Assembly: GCA_000697475.1 (NCBI GenBank)
Contig: JNEU01001151.1
Coordinates: 186,001 to 250,000 of the forward strand
Source of the DNA: Lichtheimia corymbifera B2541
Taxonomy: Eukaryota; Mucoromycota; Mucoromycetes; Mucorales; Lichtheimiaceae
Length of the DNA: 64,000 nt
Reading direction: 5' to 3'
Positions within the stretch are counted from its first letter, which is position 1. The number at the start of each line of letters is the position of its first letter. Positions 47,067 to 58,735 of this stretch are shown in pieces. The notes below the pieces were generated by a model. The model did no database searches. It saw only the letters and a program-made list of their open reading frames with translations, and was not told the origin of the DNA. The position numbers and the translations under genes were made by a program.

Positions 47067-48342
47067 CTAGTGTAATGGGGTAGCCTGAAGAGGGCCATAA
47101 AGGGAGCTGGCGCGCTTCTGATGTGCTGCTGTTACGGATAACGGATCACCCAAAAAGTTAGGTGTGGGATAAGTCAATTGTTGAGCGACTGCTGTTTGTG
47201 AAGGTGGTTCAGGAGGAGAAAAGCAATGCTTGGGGAATACACCTTGTTGCTGTCCAGTCGTCAGATTCATGCCGAGACACCATCCATCATCATATTCAGC
47301 AATGATTTGCACCTGATCACCAGGATGTACTTGGATCTCATCACTTAATGCAGGCGTATATCCAGCAACGATCGTGTGTATTGGTTGTTGTGGTTGATTG
47401 TTGCCTGGCATGGTTGTCATGGTATTATTCTGCTGTTGTGGTGGTGGTGGTTGATGTGGTTGCATGGATCCAGCAGCAGCTATTGTGCCAGCAGCCATCA
47501 TTGATTCAGCGGTAGGAGCAGCGTACGGTTGTTGCATGGGTGAAGAATAGACGGGTTGTTGCTGTTGTATGTGAGGAGATGGTTGAAATGGATCAGGATA
47601 CGTGGATGATGATGACATTGGAGGTGGTGGATTGTTGTTCATGGCTGTTGAATATCCAAAGCTTTGTTGTGGTTGTGGTTGCTGTGGTGCTGCTCCCATA
47701 CCGGATGTTGCATTATATGTTGGACCCATTGAGAAACGTGTCAACCTGTTGTTTCCCATTCCCTTGCGTTTCATGCGATGTCTCACTATCAAGTAAGATA
47801 CGATACCAAGCACAACAATGACTACGATGGCGACAATAGCTGCAATAGCTCCCCCTGATAGTGTTTCACTCGACTGAGCATCATCCGCTGCTGCTGCTGA
47901 AGCTGAAGCTGAAGGTGTCAATGAATCTGTAGAAGTTGCTGATACACTTTGACTACTGCTGCTGCTGGTTGTGCTACTGCTACTGCTGCTGCTGCTGCTT
48001 GAGGAGCTTGTTGGCGATGATGAAGCTGACGATGCCGCACTGCTTTCGGTAGCTGAAGACGAGTGAGCGGCTGCACTGGTGCTGCTAGACTTTTCTGCAG
48101 TGGCTGTTGGGAATGCTTCAGAGACCGATTGAGATTCACCATTAGCGAAAGAAAAGAAGCCATCACCAAATAGCGAGTTGGAGTCTGGATAACAAGGTCA
48201 AACAAGAATGATCGACAGGTCGCTTAATTTTTCTGCCTTCATATATATTACCTTCAGACGCCGATGCTTGCTCAGGCAATGATGGTTCTATTGCACGCTT
48301 GAATATATGATGGCCCTGATCCACAGAGCGCAGATTAACCAT
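47067..48342 (-). CDS. single-pass membrane protein with SH3 domain
   Basis: Two exons: a short first exon starting at 48342 (MVNLRSVDQGHHIFKRAIEP) and a long second exon from about 48185 to 47067. Layout: a Ser/Thr/Ala-rich extracellular-type region with long serine runs, one transmembrane helix (AIAAIVAIVVIVVLGIVSYL then IVRHRMKRKG, a basic stop-transfer), a Pro/Gln/Ser-rich cytosolic linker, and a C-terminal SH3 domain (IVAGYTPALSDEIQVHPGDQ, VQIIAEYDDGWCLGMNLTTG, QQGVFPKHCF with the ALYDY-like, WCLG and P-x-x-C positions). This is the Fus1/SKG6-like arrangement of fungal surface proteins that sense the wall and bind proline-rich signalling proteins. No classic signal peptide was seen, so TM insertion as a type III protein is possible. 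Confidence 0.85.
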
Positions 48343-48963
48343 CGAAGCTGATGATAAAGGAATGGAAGGAGTAAAAGGCTAGAAAGCTCAAGGACAGCAG
48401 CATACGGGATGGATAATAATCTCACTCAATGGCTCGTGTAACTTGATCTAAACCATACTCATCATGCAACACATTTTATTATACTTTCCACGATTCAGAT
48501 ATCAAAGTCCATCCCTCATTCTCTTTTTCCCCTATTGTTCATTCAAGATAATAGTACAAGTCGTTGAATCATCCAATCTAGCCCATTTAAGTCATAATAA
48601 AGGATGTCACTGAACAATGATTTTGAATGCTTTATCTTTCTTTTCTTCAAGTTGATCATATGTAACCGTGAATAAAAGGTCATATATACAATTGCATAAG
48701 GGAAAAAGGTAGACATGATGATGATGATGATGATGGTGGTGGTAGATCAAATGTGTGTAACGTGTTAGGTGTACGATGATGCAAGACAAAAGATCCATAC
48801 CTGGCCAATAACCCAGAAGATGACAAAATGCGTATCGACGTCCTTTTATCTTGACTTTGATTAATCCACCTTATAAGCCCAAAGTGAGTATCTCCTTTTA
48901 CCTTCTATTATGCTGTCATATTGACACCGCTGCTATCCTTTTTTCAGCAGGCTGAACTCGAAT
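48343..48963. other. divergent promoter region with ATG microsatellite
   Basis: Between divergent starts of the SH3 and TVP38 genes. Contains a (GAT)n microsatellite at about 48716-48744. No gene seen. Confidence 0.5.
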
Positions 48964-50378
48964 ATGGAACCACAGCAGCGAACTAGTGCGATCGCTTTAG
49001 CTGGCAACAACAACAACACCCATCTTGGTGCAGGAAACGGTAAGCCATTACCACAAAGCCAATGCCTTTCAATGTGTGCTCTAATTCTCGGCAAGTGAAC
49101 CAAAGACACCGATTCGTTTGAAATGAACGGCAACCCAGTGAATAAACCAAGCAACAACCACCCTGCAACAACCTCCTCCAGCGACTTACGGCAGTCTGAA
49201 GACCATCCACACGATATGCAGACATTCTGGTTCTCTGAACAAGGCAGTATGACATATAAGGAACGAGCACGGCGGATACTGGAGCAATTACTGGATCGTA
49301 GACGACTATGGCAACTAATCAAGGAGTGGCGGTGGGCTATATCCTTGTTTCTAATCTCATGGATTATGGGCATGATCATGTACTCTTATCGACACGAGTT
49401 ATATACCGCTCTAGAGGATCTCAGTAATCTATTACGTGATATGGGATTTGGGTAAGATGAAAAAGGAGGTTTTACAACTACCGTATCATTATACTGATAT
49501 ATCACACATAGTGGCTATCTGCTATTGTCATTACTCATCTTCCTGAGTGCTTTCCCTCCAATGATTGGCTACGGCACCTATCAGACCTTATCTGGATTTA
49601 CGTTTGGCTTTGCTCAAGGATTCCCCGTATCGTACTTTAGTGCATTACTGGGCAGCGTCGTTTGCTTTGTGGTTTCTCGATTATGGCTCAAAGGTTTCGT
49701 TACACGATTGATGGCTCGATATCCCAACTTGAAAGCCGTGGTGCATGCTGTGGAAAAGAAAGGGTTCAAGGTAACAATCACCACGTGATGCCTCCATAAA
49801 CGCCCATTAATCAATCCATCCATCCCAATCATAGCTCTTTTTACTGATCAGATTATCCCCGTATCCATTCAATCTCTTGGTAAGTATATTTACAATACAA
49901 GCTTAAATGATGGCGCTGACATCCATGTCCATTTTAGAATGTCTTGTTCGCCGCCACCAATATTTCGCTTTGGGACTACACCATCGGGACCGCTCTCACA
50001 CTTACCAAGATCGCTCTTCATGTTTACATTGGTGCCAATTTGACATCCTTTGCAAAGCAATTCCTGGACGATGAAGATGATAGCGAAATGTCTGATAGCG
50101 AGAAGCGTGCCAATACCGCTAGAACAATTGCCATGATTATTGGTTCTGTCCTTGCTACTGGTGTCATGATCTATATTTATATCGTCGCTAAGCGTGCTGT
50201 CAAGGAAGTTGAACAAGAGGAACGACAAGATGATCAGGAATCATTGGCATTTTTGAGTCGACAAGCACAGGAAGATGACGGTGCATCTTTGGAAGATTGG
50301 ATGGAATGGCATGAAGACGATGATAATAGCGTAGAAATGGATGCAAGATCTAGAGATGTAGAACGAGGTCGACAATAA
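48964..50378 (+). CDS. TVP38/TMEM64-family membrane protein
   Basis: Member of the VTT/SNARE-associated (DedA-related) membrane protein family found in Golgi. Starts MEPQQRTSAIALAGN (48964); exon 2 begins after an acceptor at about 49110 and gives DTDSFEMNGNP. A first hydrophobic helix is EWRWAISLFLISWIMGMIM. The VTT core follows: LLSLLIFLSAFPPMIGYGTY, TLSGFTFGFAQGFPVSYFSA, LLGSVVCFVVSRLWLKG, then LFLLIRLSPYPFNLL (the family R-hydrophobic-PYPFN motif) and NVLFAATNISLWDYTIGTAL. A last helix TIAMIIGSVLATGVMIYIYI precedes an acidic cytosolic tail. Likely Golgi, possibly lipid scramblase-like as for relatives. Confidence 0.92.
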
Positions 50379-50608
50379 ATATATAAATTGAGCTATACGT
50401 CAAAGTGCTAGGCATGGCTGGGATGGGTGTAAAAAGAAAGCGTCTTTGTAAAGGAGAAAGAAAGCAACCAATAGTAAGCTTGCATGTGATGACATAAAAC
50501 TCAAGAAATGAAAAAAAGGAACAATGGAGATTCAAGGGTAGCTTGTGCAACGTTGCACACAGAGTTAATTATATGTATATTTTGGACTTTGTACAGATAC
50601 TATGTTCA

Positions 50609-52529
50609 TTACAAGGAGCGCTTCTTCAAGATATAGTGGGGTTCAATGCGAGCATTGGTGATTTGGGGGAAGTACTCAGCCTTCTCGCACTTTTCATTCT
50701 TGATGCACGAGGCAACAATTTGGGCAGTGTCTTCACCGGTGACCCAGGCACCTTGCAAGAAACCATAAAACTCAACAGACATGGCTTCACCAGCAAAGTG
50801 GACACGGTTGTGCAAAGGTGCCTTCATGTTCACGTGATGTTCACCAGTCTCGCCAATGGGCCAGTTGGAGTAAGTGCCGCGGAAGAGAGGATTTGAGTGC
50901 CAACGGGGGAACAAGATATCAGTAGCCTCAGGGATATCATCACCATACATCTTGCGAAGAACATCCATAGCAAGGTCCTTGACTTCTTCATCCTCCATAG
51001 CTTCAACCTGGAATGCCAAATCTTGGGTGACAGTAGCAAAGAAAATGTTGGTGGAGGTGTTCTTGGGAAGGAAACCAGGAGCATTCAAGTTTTGCCAAGC
51101 GTTAAAGTAGCCACGACGGTCAGGGTCAACCCACACAGCGTATTGGTTGTCATCCCAGAATTGATAAGGGAAGTTCAAAAAGATCTTGGTGTAAGTAGCC
51201 ATGTCAAATCCATAAATGCCTTCCAATTTCCAGTCGGGCAAGGGAGGGGACCATTCAATATCATCAGACTTGAGCACACCAACGCTGAAAACGAATGTAT
51301 GGGTTAATCGGCTTGTAAAGTGTTGCAGGAAATAATGACTTACGAGAAGGTGGTGATAGCATAATCGGCAAGAATCACGTCGCTGGTATTGGTTTGAATG
51401 GCAACACCGTTCTTGTCATACTCAATCTTGGTTACCAAGGTGTTCAAAAGTACACGGTCATCATCCTCCTTTAGGAATTTCTTTGCCTCTTCCAAGAAAA
51501 TGTGTTTGAAACCACTATATATGCGGGGATTAGCATGCATGCATTTATACATGAGTACCTTCCATTTTAGAATATTTACCGAGGATCAAGCACAAAGCGA
51601 TCACTGTCACTGTCGGGGCCGAAAACGGTATCGCCATAGGTGAAGTTGTCGTTGTAGATGGTATAGATCGTCGACCTGGGTATCATGTTGTGTAAGGGTA
51701 CAATGCATATTGGATACAAAAATACGGATCAGCGTTGTACTTACGAAACTTCAGGGTTCTCCGCCATTTCCCAGTCGAAAAGGTAATACTCAACAGCTTG
51801 TTCAAGTGGAGTCTGGGGCTTATAGCCAATAAGGTTGAAGGCGGTTCTTGCAGAAATATCCACCTGGTTGTTGGCGAGACGCTTCTCTGGAAATGGGACA
51901 GACCAAAATTAGATATCATGCATTGATATTCAGCATTCAATTGCCGTAGTGCAAATGTACCCACCTGTGAGGTCCCAAATAGAATCATATGCATCGTTGT
52001 ATCTAAGAACATCCAGGGGTAAATATTATGGGTATAATTTTAAACGCCAACATGTATAGGAGTTCATGAAGAGAAAAACAAACTTACTCATTGTACGCCT
52101 TGGTGTGGTTAACAACGCCATCTTCGTCACGGAAAATAACATTGTCACCATCATTGGCTACGGTCTTCAATCCATGCTCCTTTCGAAGTTCATTGATGGG
52201 GTTAGTGCCAAGGCCTTGGACCCAGTTACATCCCAATTCGACGTGGGTGCCGGCAAAGGGGGCATTTTGGGCACGTCCTAAAAAATTCATTGTGAATACT
52301 TCAATGCTAAATTTCCTTAGAATTGAGGATATAGCATACCTCCGAGAATATCACGGGCCTCCACAATGACAAAGTCATCGATGCCATTGGCAGTCAAATT
52401 GCGTGCAGCACTGATACCGGCAACACCACCACCTAGAATTGCGACCTTGGTGCGAATGGTTTCAGCACTAGCAGGTAAAGCCACTGCTGCAGAGGCTGCT
52501 ATCCATGCCAAATTCTTGAAAAGCTGCAT
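50609..52529 (-). CDS. secreted FAD amine oxidase (polyamine oxidase-like)
   Basis: Flavin amine oxidase of the polyamine oxidase/Fms1 type. Several exons: 52529-52340, 52277-52088, then small exons to the stop at 50609. Signal peptide MQLFKNLAWIAASAAVALPA. FAD-binding VAILGGGVAGISAARNL then DFVIVEARDILGGR. Further motifs: ELGCNWVQGLGTNPINEL, NTLVTKIEYDKNGVAI, ADYAITTFSVGVLK, TKIFLNFPYQFWDD, WPIGETGEHHVNMKAPL, RVHFAGEAMSVEFYGFLQGA with the C-terminal GEATS-like FAD site. The start at 52529 gives a clean signal peptide; an upstream in-frame start would add a Ser-rich run. Likely oxidises extracellular polyamines to aldehyde and hydrogen peroxide. Confidence 0.9.
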
Positions 52530-55500
52530 GTTGGGAGATGTAGAAGATGAGGAGGATGATCCAACATCTTTTGCAACCAGGATCAAGCTCTATATATATG
52601 CAAAATACGACATGGTACAAGCTGATCTGTACAACCTTAATCGCTGTGTGACCCCATTGAGGAGACCGCCGTAACCAATTATCAGATACGGGTGCCGGCC
52701 GATGATAAGGCATCGTAGTCTATATTCACGCTTTCCCTTTTTACCAGGACCCCTTGCTTTTTTGATGCCATTCCATGTCCCATGTGTTGCTAATTTCTTT
52801 TGACTACGCACACGTGAGACCTGTCAACAATGAAACCATCATTAAGCTCTTCACTAGACATGCATTGGCCCTTCTAATATCATTCATCCCTTTATCTATG
52901 ATACGTGTAACAAGCTATACCCCACCTTTTCTTGTTTTCGATGGGAGTAGCAACAATGATAAGAAATCCTGTTACTCATCGGTGGAACGTGTAAATGCGT
53001 ATAAGGTCAAAAGCCAACTCCATAAGGTTGTAAAGCTGTTCAACCCACCTATTGGAATCTTGTGCCGCACATTCTCACGTGTGCAACGATTATCTCTGGA
53101 ACAATGTTCATAAGGATATGAAGGATTCCCATGATATCACCGCGGGGTGTAAGGTCAAATTCACTAAGCCGTGCGAAGGGGCAAAATTGGGAAGCGTCTT
53201 GTTGGTGTCCCATTATTACACCATTGGTGGTGTGAGCCATTATCACCCTACTACACACGATACATCCTAAACAAAAACAAGCATAAATGGGTCATTCCAT
53301 CCCCACCCAGTAGCTGGATGATATGCATATATCGATTGTGGCTGTGTGTTTTTCACATGAAATGATCGTCCTCCATTTCTCTCTTCTTACAGCAAGCACT
53401 TCTTCAATAGATGGGACTCTCGGCTACTATGTACGCCACCCCGATTTTGTTCATTGGTTAATTTTCTCCCCGCAGCACACACTAGATAGTGTGCAATGTG
53501 TGTTCCCACGCTAGCCCTTGAAGGTGCAAATTACTCATGACAGGTTCACAGTAAAGTATTGGCTTCTTTGGCAATGTCGATTACCGATGGATCGGATTTG
53601 CGCTCAATTGGTGCTAGTGATGACAAATAATGGAACTTCCAATGAAAATCAAGCCATTGTCCTCTGGTTGTACGATCGGACAGGTACCCCACAAAATCAT
53701 CGACGAGCTTCTGGCGTTGTTAACGAGCTGCAAAACACGCATTGGCTACTGCTGTGCACAACGTTAATGCAGTAATGCAAGATTACACATGACTACAGCA
53801 CATGACCATCGAAAAATGTCACCTCCGCCCCATACACACGCTCTACAACAGCCCTTCAAAACCATGTCCAAATAATGAAGACCAAGTTTCTTCATGTCTA
53901 TGGATAACATGGAATTGGCTATGGCCTAGGTCTTATCATTAATCAACCATGAAAGAAGATAACAGCATCGCTGCATGTATAAGGCTGGGGAATGCCAACA
54001 TATGGGTGGAAGCAGCCAGGAACATACCCACCTGCTTTCTTCTCCATTCTATGGGTGTTGTGTTGCTCTCATAGCATTATCAGCACCATTGCAATATGAT
54101 AGATGCCGTGTGGCAAATGTGGTTTGCTGTTATATGGCCACACGGCCTTAATTGCAGCTACAATTACCTGGTTACGGAATCATAGACATGCTCATACTGC
54201 TGACATCACACACTTGCATTCCTTATATCAGGAAACAGTGCTACTGGTTTCAGTAAAAATGCTGCCGCCAATGTTGATTACATTATTTTCAGGGGCATGA
54301 AAATCTGCTTCTTCTCAAGAAGCTGTGTGTACATGATGTGTGCTGCTGGGTGCCTCTTTTTACACCACATATGCATCTCTTTTTAGCAGCTAGCTACACA
54401 GTGGGGAGATTGTCAATTGATGGTGAGCCCAAACTACCAATTGATGCCTGCGGCAGGTATCGACGAGCTTGGAAATGAGATTATAGTTATTCCTTGTGTA
54501 ACGAATCATTGCAAGATCAGCGTTGTTATCGCCTATCTGTGGAGTACAAACCATAACGAATTGTGGACACTCGTCCCGACGCACTATAGCGATATGAAAG
54601 CTACATCAAACCTTGGCGTCGATTGCAACCCGGGCGATCCCGACAAAATCATCCGGTCTAGCAAATGTATACCAAACGGATGATTTCACCAACGGCATCA
54701 ATCTACAAGGGAAGTAACCTTCAAAGACACCTCATCGCTTTACACTATTTCTGTATATATTGCTATATTTAAAATTTTCATGAGCAAGATGAAGCATTGG
54801 CTTGTCTTTTGCCGAGGTACATGCCGTGAGAGTATTTTGGGTGACACGAAGTGAACTTTTATAGAATCTGCGTGGCTCGACTGGTGTCGTACATCATCAA
54901 ATATAATGAAAGAGGGTGACAAAGAATGCATGAGCGTTGAGGAAGAGTCGAGCTATGGTTGTTAATTCGCTATTGCGTATCATTGATAATCACCACAATT
55001 GCACTTTTTTCTGACGGATCGATGCTTGGCTTTTTCCCCTCGACTCCCCTGCTCACACCACCAACTGAAGCTCTTTATTATGCAAATATCGTCTCGCAGC
55101 ATAAACTCGCTCTTTTGATCTTGGATGATTTCCTGCTTTGTCAAGCTAAATATATTGAGCATTCACACTACTTTTTTTAAATGGTGAGTGGGCTCCACAA
55201 TGTACAAGGTGTTATCACCTCATCCTAGAATTATGCTATGTTGACTGGCTGGATTCGCTTGACACGTTCCAAAACGAGTCAGCATCATGTATCCAAGGCT
55301 ACCAAGAGATGAACAAAGATTAATGGTAGCCAAGAAACCAGAAGCCGTTGTGATGCTGCAGCTCCAACTATCTCATCCTTCTAACCCTGTTTCTCACTTT
55401 GATCCATCACAAACGGATAACCATTCATACGCTAACCATTGTGTATCATGAACATCCCCTTCATAATCTCTTATGTACCAACATAGGATCACAAATAGCT

Positions 55501-55614
55501 CTTCTCATATTGGCCATTGCAATCTATTCAGTGCTTCATCAACATCTTGCCGTATTCATTGTGTCATCCCAGATGTGTTTATAACGATCCTCCATCCAAT
55601 GTACCCGCATTCAT
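52530..55614. other. gene-poor region, no gene recognised
   Basis: About 3.1 kb. Short frames on both strands only (up to ~110 residues, for example plus 52775-53113, 53518-53775 and 54417-54683); none has a motif or splice context that I would defend. Lies directly before the palindrome. Confidence 0.45.
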
Positions 55615-58600
55615 ATCCATAGGAAATCGTATGTATTGTATGCAAGATGCTACACGTAAATAAAGCTACTTCTATACAATGGCTATCTGTTGTTCAAGTG
55701 AAAAAGGCTGCTGCGAGTAACTCGAGACAATGGAGTAAAGGCCTTGCTAATAGCAACTGCTGTTATGGCTGGTCGTGCAAGAACGTGTGTTGTAGTAGAG
55801 TGACAACAAGGCTGTAAACGCTGTTTGAGACAATGGAGTAAAGACCTTGCTAATGACAGCTGCAGGATGGAATGCTGTTACGATTGCTCATGGGTAGAAG
55901 AGTGTACGAGAGAAGGTCCAGTGTCAAGGAAGGCAGGTGTTGTAGTGGGGTGCACACGCCATGCACTTGCCATTCAGTCAAAGACAATCGGTTCAAGACA
56001 ATCGTAGGCTTGACATGATGGGTCGAAGCAGAACGATCGTTCGCAGGCTGTAGTTGTACTTGAATGGGGCAACAGTTGGGAATGGGTGTAAGAGACGAAA
56101 AACTGAAAGTGGAACAGGTGGAAATTAAATTGATCAGGCACTGCCCTACATATCCATGCACACTATAATTAATCCATGACCTTGATTGCCTCTCTCGAAC
56201 CTGAAACTTTCACAAAAGATGCTCTTCGGCATGCTGATCAACTTTGCCTTAATAAAGAACCCACACTTCATTTAAAAATTTTGAATGGGAGGGTGTAATG
56301 TAGGGTTTACTATGGGCGGTCGGAAATGGGGTACGCGCCGGATTTACGATTTATCGATGCAGTATGTATTTTCTTGGGATTGCCCACTTTGAACTTGAAA
56401 CTTGGTGAGAAGGTTCACTGGGTCGTGCTGATCACTTCCATTCATTTAAAAATCGCAGACTTCACTATAAAGATTTTGAACGCGGGCGACCCAAATGTAA
56501 TGCCAAAAATAAGGTCGACGCTCCATAAGCCTGAGATCGTCCATCTCGCGCCTGAAACTTTCATACAAGGTACTTTCCACCGCGACGAGCAATTTAGACC
56601 TCATAAAGATACCATGCTTCATTATGAAGATTTTGAATGGCAGCGTCCCAATGTATGGACTGGAACATAGATAAGATGGGTGGACCGGGCCCGCCGATAT
56701 TGGCCATCCCGAACATGAAACTTGGTCAGAAGGTGCTCTCGGCCACGCTGATCATCTTTGTTCTCATAAAGACACCACACTTCATTATGACAATTTGAAG
56801 AAACAGCCACCTTTATCTTTTAGCTATGCTGTGATGAGAGTGATGCTATATGATAGGTGGCCTTCGTTCATTGTGAAGTATTATGCAAATGAGCTGTGTT
56901 ACACAAGCATGCCCATGCGCATCTTCCGCTCTATCAGGGTCAAGGTACTTCGCAATGAACAAACACCACTTGTCATATAGCATCATGCTTACAGGATAAT
57001 AGTGAAAACATAAAGATAGCTTTATCTCTAAACTTTACAATGAAACGTGGCGTCTTCAATCGAAGAAAGTTGGTCGTCGGGGTGAAGCGCACCTTGGGTG
57101 CAACTTTCACGATCCAGCTCGCCGATCTCAGATTCACCCAATGTCGCCACCAGCCTCGTCGAAAAAAAATTCAAGAGGTCGACCTCATTCACTTTGGCTG
57201 GTGGTGACATTGGGTGAATCTGAGATCGGCGAGCTGGATCGTGAAACTTGCACACAGGGTGCGCTTCACCCTGCCGCGCAACTTTGTTCGATTGAAGACC
57301 CCACGTTTCATCGTAAAGTTTAGAGATACAGGCACTTTTATGTTTTTACTATGCTGTAAGCATGATGCTATATGACAAGTGGTGTTTGTTCATTGCGAAG
57401 TACCTTGACCCTGATAGAGCGGAAGATGCGCATGGGCATGCTTGTGTAACACAGCTCATTTGCATAATACTTCACAATGAACGAAGGCCACCTATCATAT
57501 AGCATCACTCTCATCACAGCATAGCTAAAAGATAAAGGTGGCTGTTTCTTCAAATTGTCATAATGAAGTGTGGTGTCTTTATGAGAACAAAGATGATCAG
57601 CGTGGCCGAGAGCACCTTCTGACCAAGTTTCATGTTCGGGATGGCCAATATCGGCGGGCCCGGTCCACCCATCTTATCTATGTTCCAGTCCATACATTGG
57701 GACGCTGCCATTCAAAATCTTCATAATGAAGCATGGTATCTTTATGAGGTCTAAATTGCTCGTCGCGGTGGAAAGTACCTTGTATGAAAGTTTCAGGCGC
57801 GAGATGGACGATCTCAGGCTTATGGAGCGTCGACCTTATTTTTGGCATTACATTTGGGTCGCCCGCGTTCAAAATCTTTATAGTGAAGTCTGCGATTTTT
57901 AAATGAATGGAAGTGATCAGCACGACCCAGTGAACCTTCTCACCAAGTTTCAAGTTCAAAGTGGGCAATCCCAAGAAAATACATACTGCATCGATAAATC
58001 GTAAATCCGGCGCGTACCCCATTTCCGACCGCCCATAGTAAACCCTACATTACACCCTCCCATTCAAAATTTTTAAATGAAGTGTGGGTTCTTTATTAAG
58101 GCAAAGTTGATCAGCATGCCGAAGAGCATCTTTTGTGAAAGTTTCAGGTTCGAGAGAGGCAATCAAGGTCATGGATTAATTATAGTGTGCATGGATATGT
58201 AGGGCAGTGCCTGATCAATTTAATTTCCACCTGTTCCACTTTCAGTTTTTCGTCTCTTACACCCATTCCCAACTGTTGCCCCATTCAAGTACAACTACAG
58301 CCTGCGAACGATCGTTCTGCTTCGACCCATCATGTCAAGCCTACGATTGTCTTGAACCGATTGTCTTTGACTGAATGGCAAGTGCATGGCGTGTGCACCC
58401 CACTACAACACCTGCCTTCCTTGACACTGGACCTTCTCTCGTACACTCTTCTACCCATGAGCAATCGTAACAGCATTCCATCCTGCAGCTGTCATTAGCA
58501 AGGTCTTTACTCCATTGTCTCAAACAGCGTTTACAGCCTTGTTGTCACTCTACTACAACACACGTTCTTGCACAACCAGCCATAACAGCAGTTGCTATTA

Positions 58601-58735
58601 GCAAGGCCTTTACTCCATTGTCTCGAGTTACTCGCAGCAGCCTTTTTCACTTGAACAGCAGATAGCCATTGTATAGAAGTAGCTTTATTTACGTGTAGCA
58701 ACTTGCTTACAATACATACAACTTCTTATGGATAT
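55615..58735. repeat. 3.1 kb palindrome with ~1.54 kb arms
   Basis: Position x on the left pairs with the reverse complement at 114348 minus x across most of the arm. Mirrored open frames are identical: 56326-56670 plus with 57678-58022 minus (114 residues), 55850-56161 minus with 58187-58498 plus (103), 56795-56980 plus with 57368-57553 minus (61), 55825-56007 plus with 58341-58523 minus (60). From about 55692 to 56990 the arms look identical. They diverge toward the tips (for example near 55631-55650) and toward the centre. Mirror-placed GCTGATCA/TGATCAGC octamers sit at 56233, 56427, 56747 and 57594, 57914, 58108. No transposase gene is seen. Confidence 0.93.
57156..57195. other. loop of the palindrome
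   Basis: About 40 bases between the innermost complementary bases (CAGCC ending at 57155, GGCTG starting at 57196). It includes an A8 run and an AGGTCGACCT self-complementary stretch at 57175-57184. The flanking ~150 bases of arm are only about 85-90% identical. Confidence 0.75.

Noticed and set aside
56326..56670. 114-residue plus-strand frame, mirrored at 57678-58022 on minus
   Set aside because: It is open in both palindrome arms only because the arms are identical. It reads through repeat modules, has no known domain, and the related single-arm copy at 4.9-6.2 kb does not keep a matching frame.
57028..57323. Pair of frames over the palindrome centre sharing TLGESEIGELDRE
   Set aside because: They are the two arms read in opposite directions. 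The likeness is a product of the inverted repeat.
55615..58735. Palindrome as an assembly artefact
   Set aside because: Arms differ at the tips and near the centre, and there is a unique ~40-base loop. A collapsed or mirrored contig would not show this. Not fully excluded without long reads.
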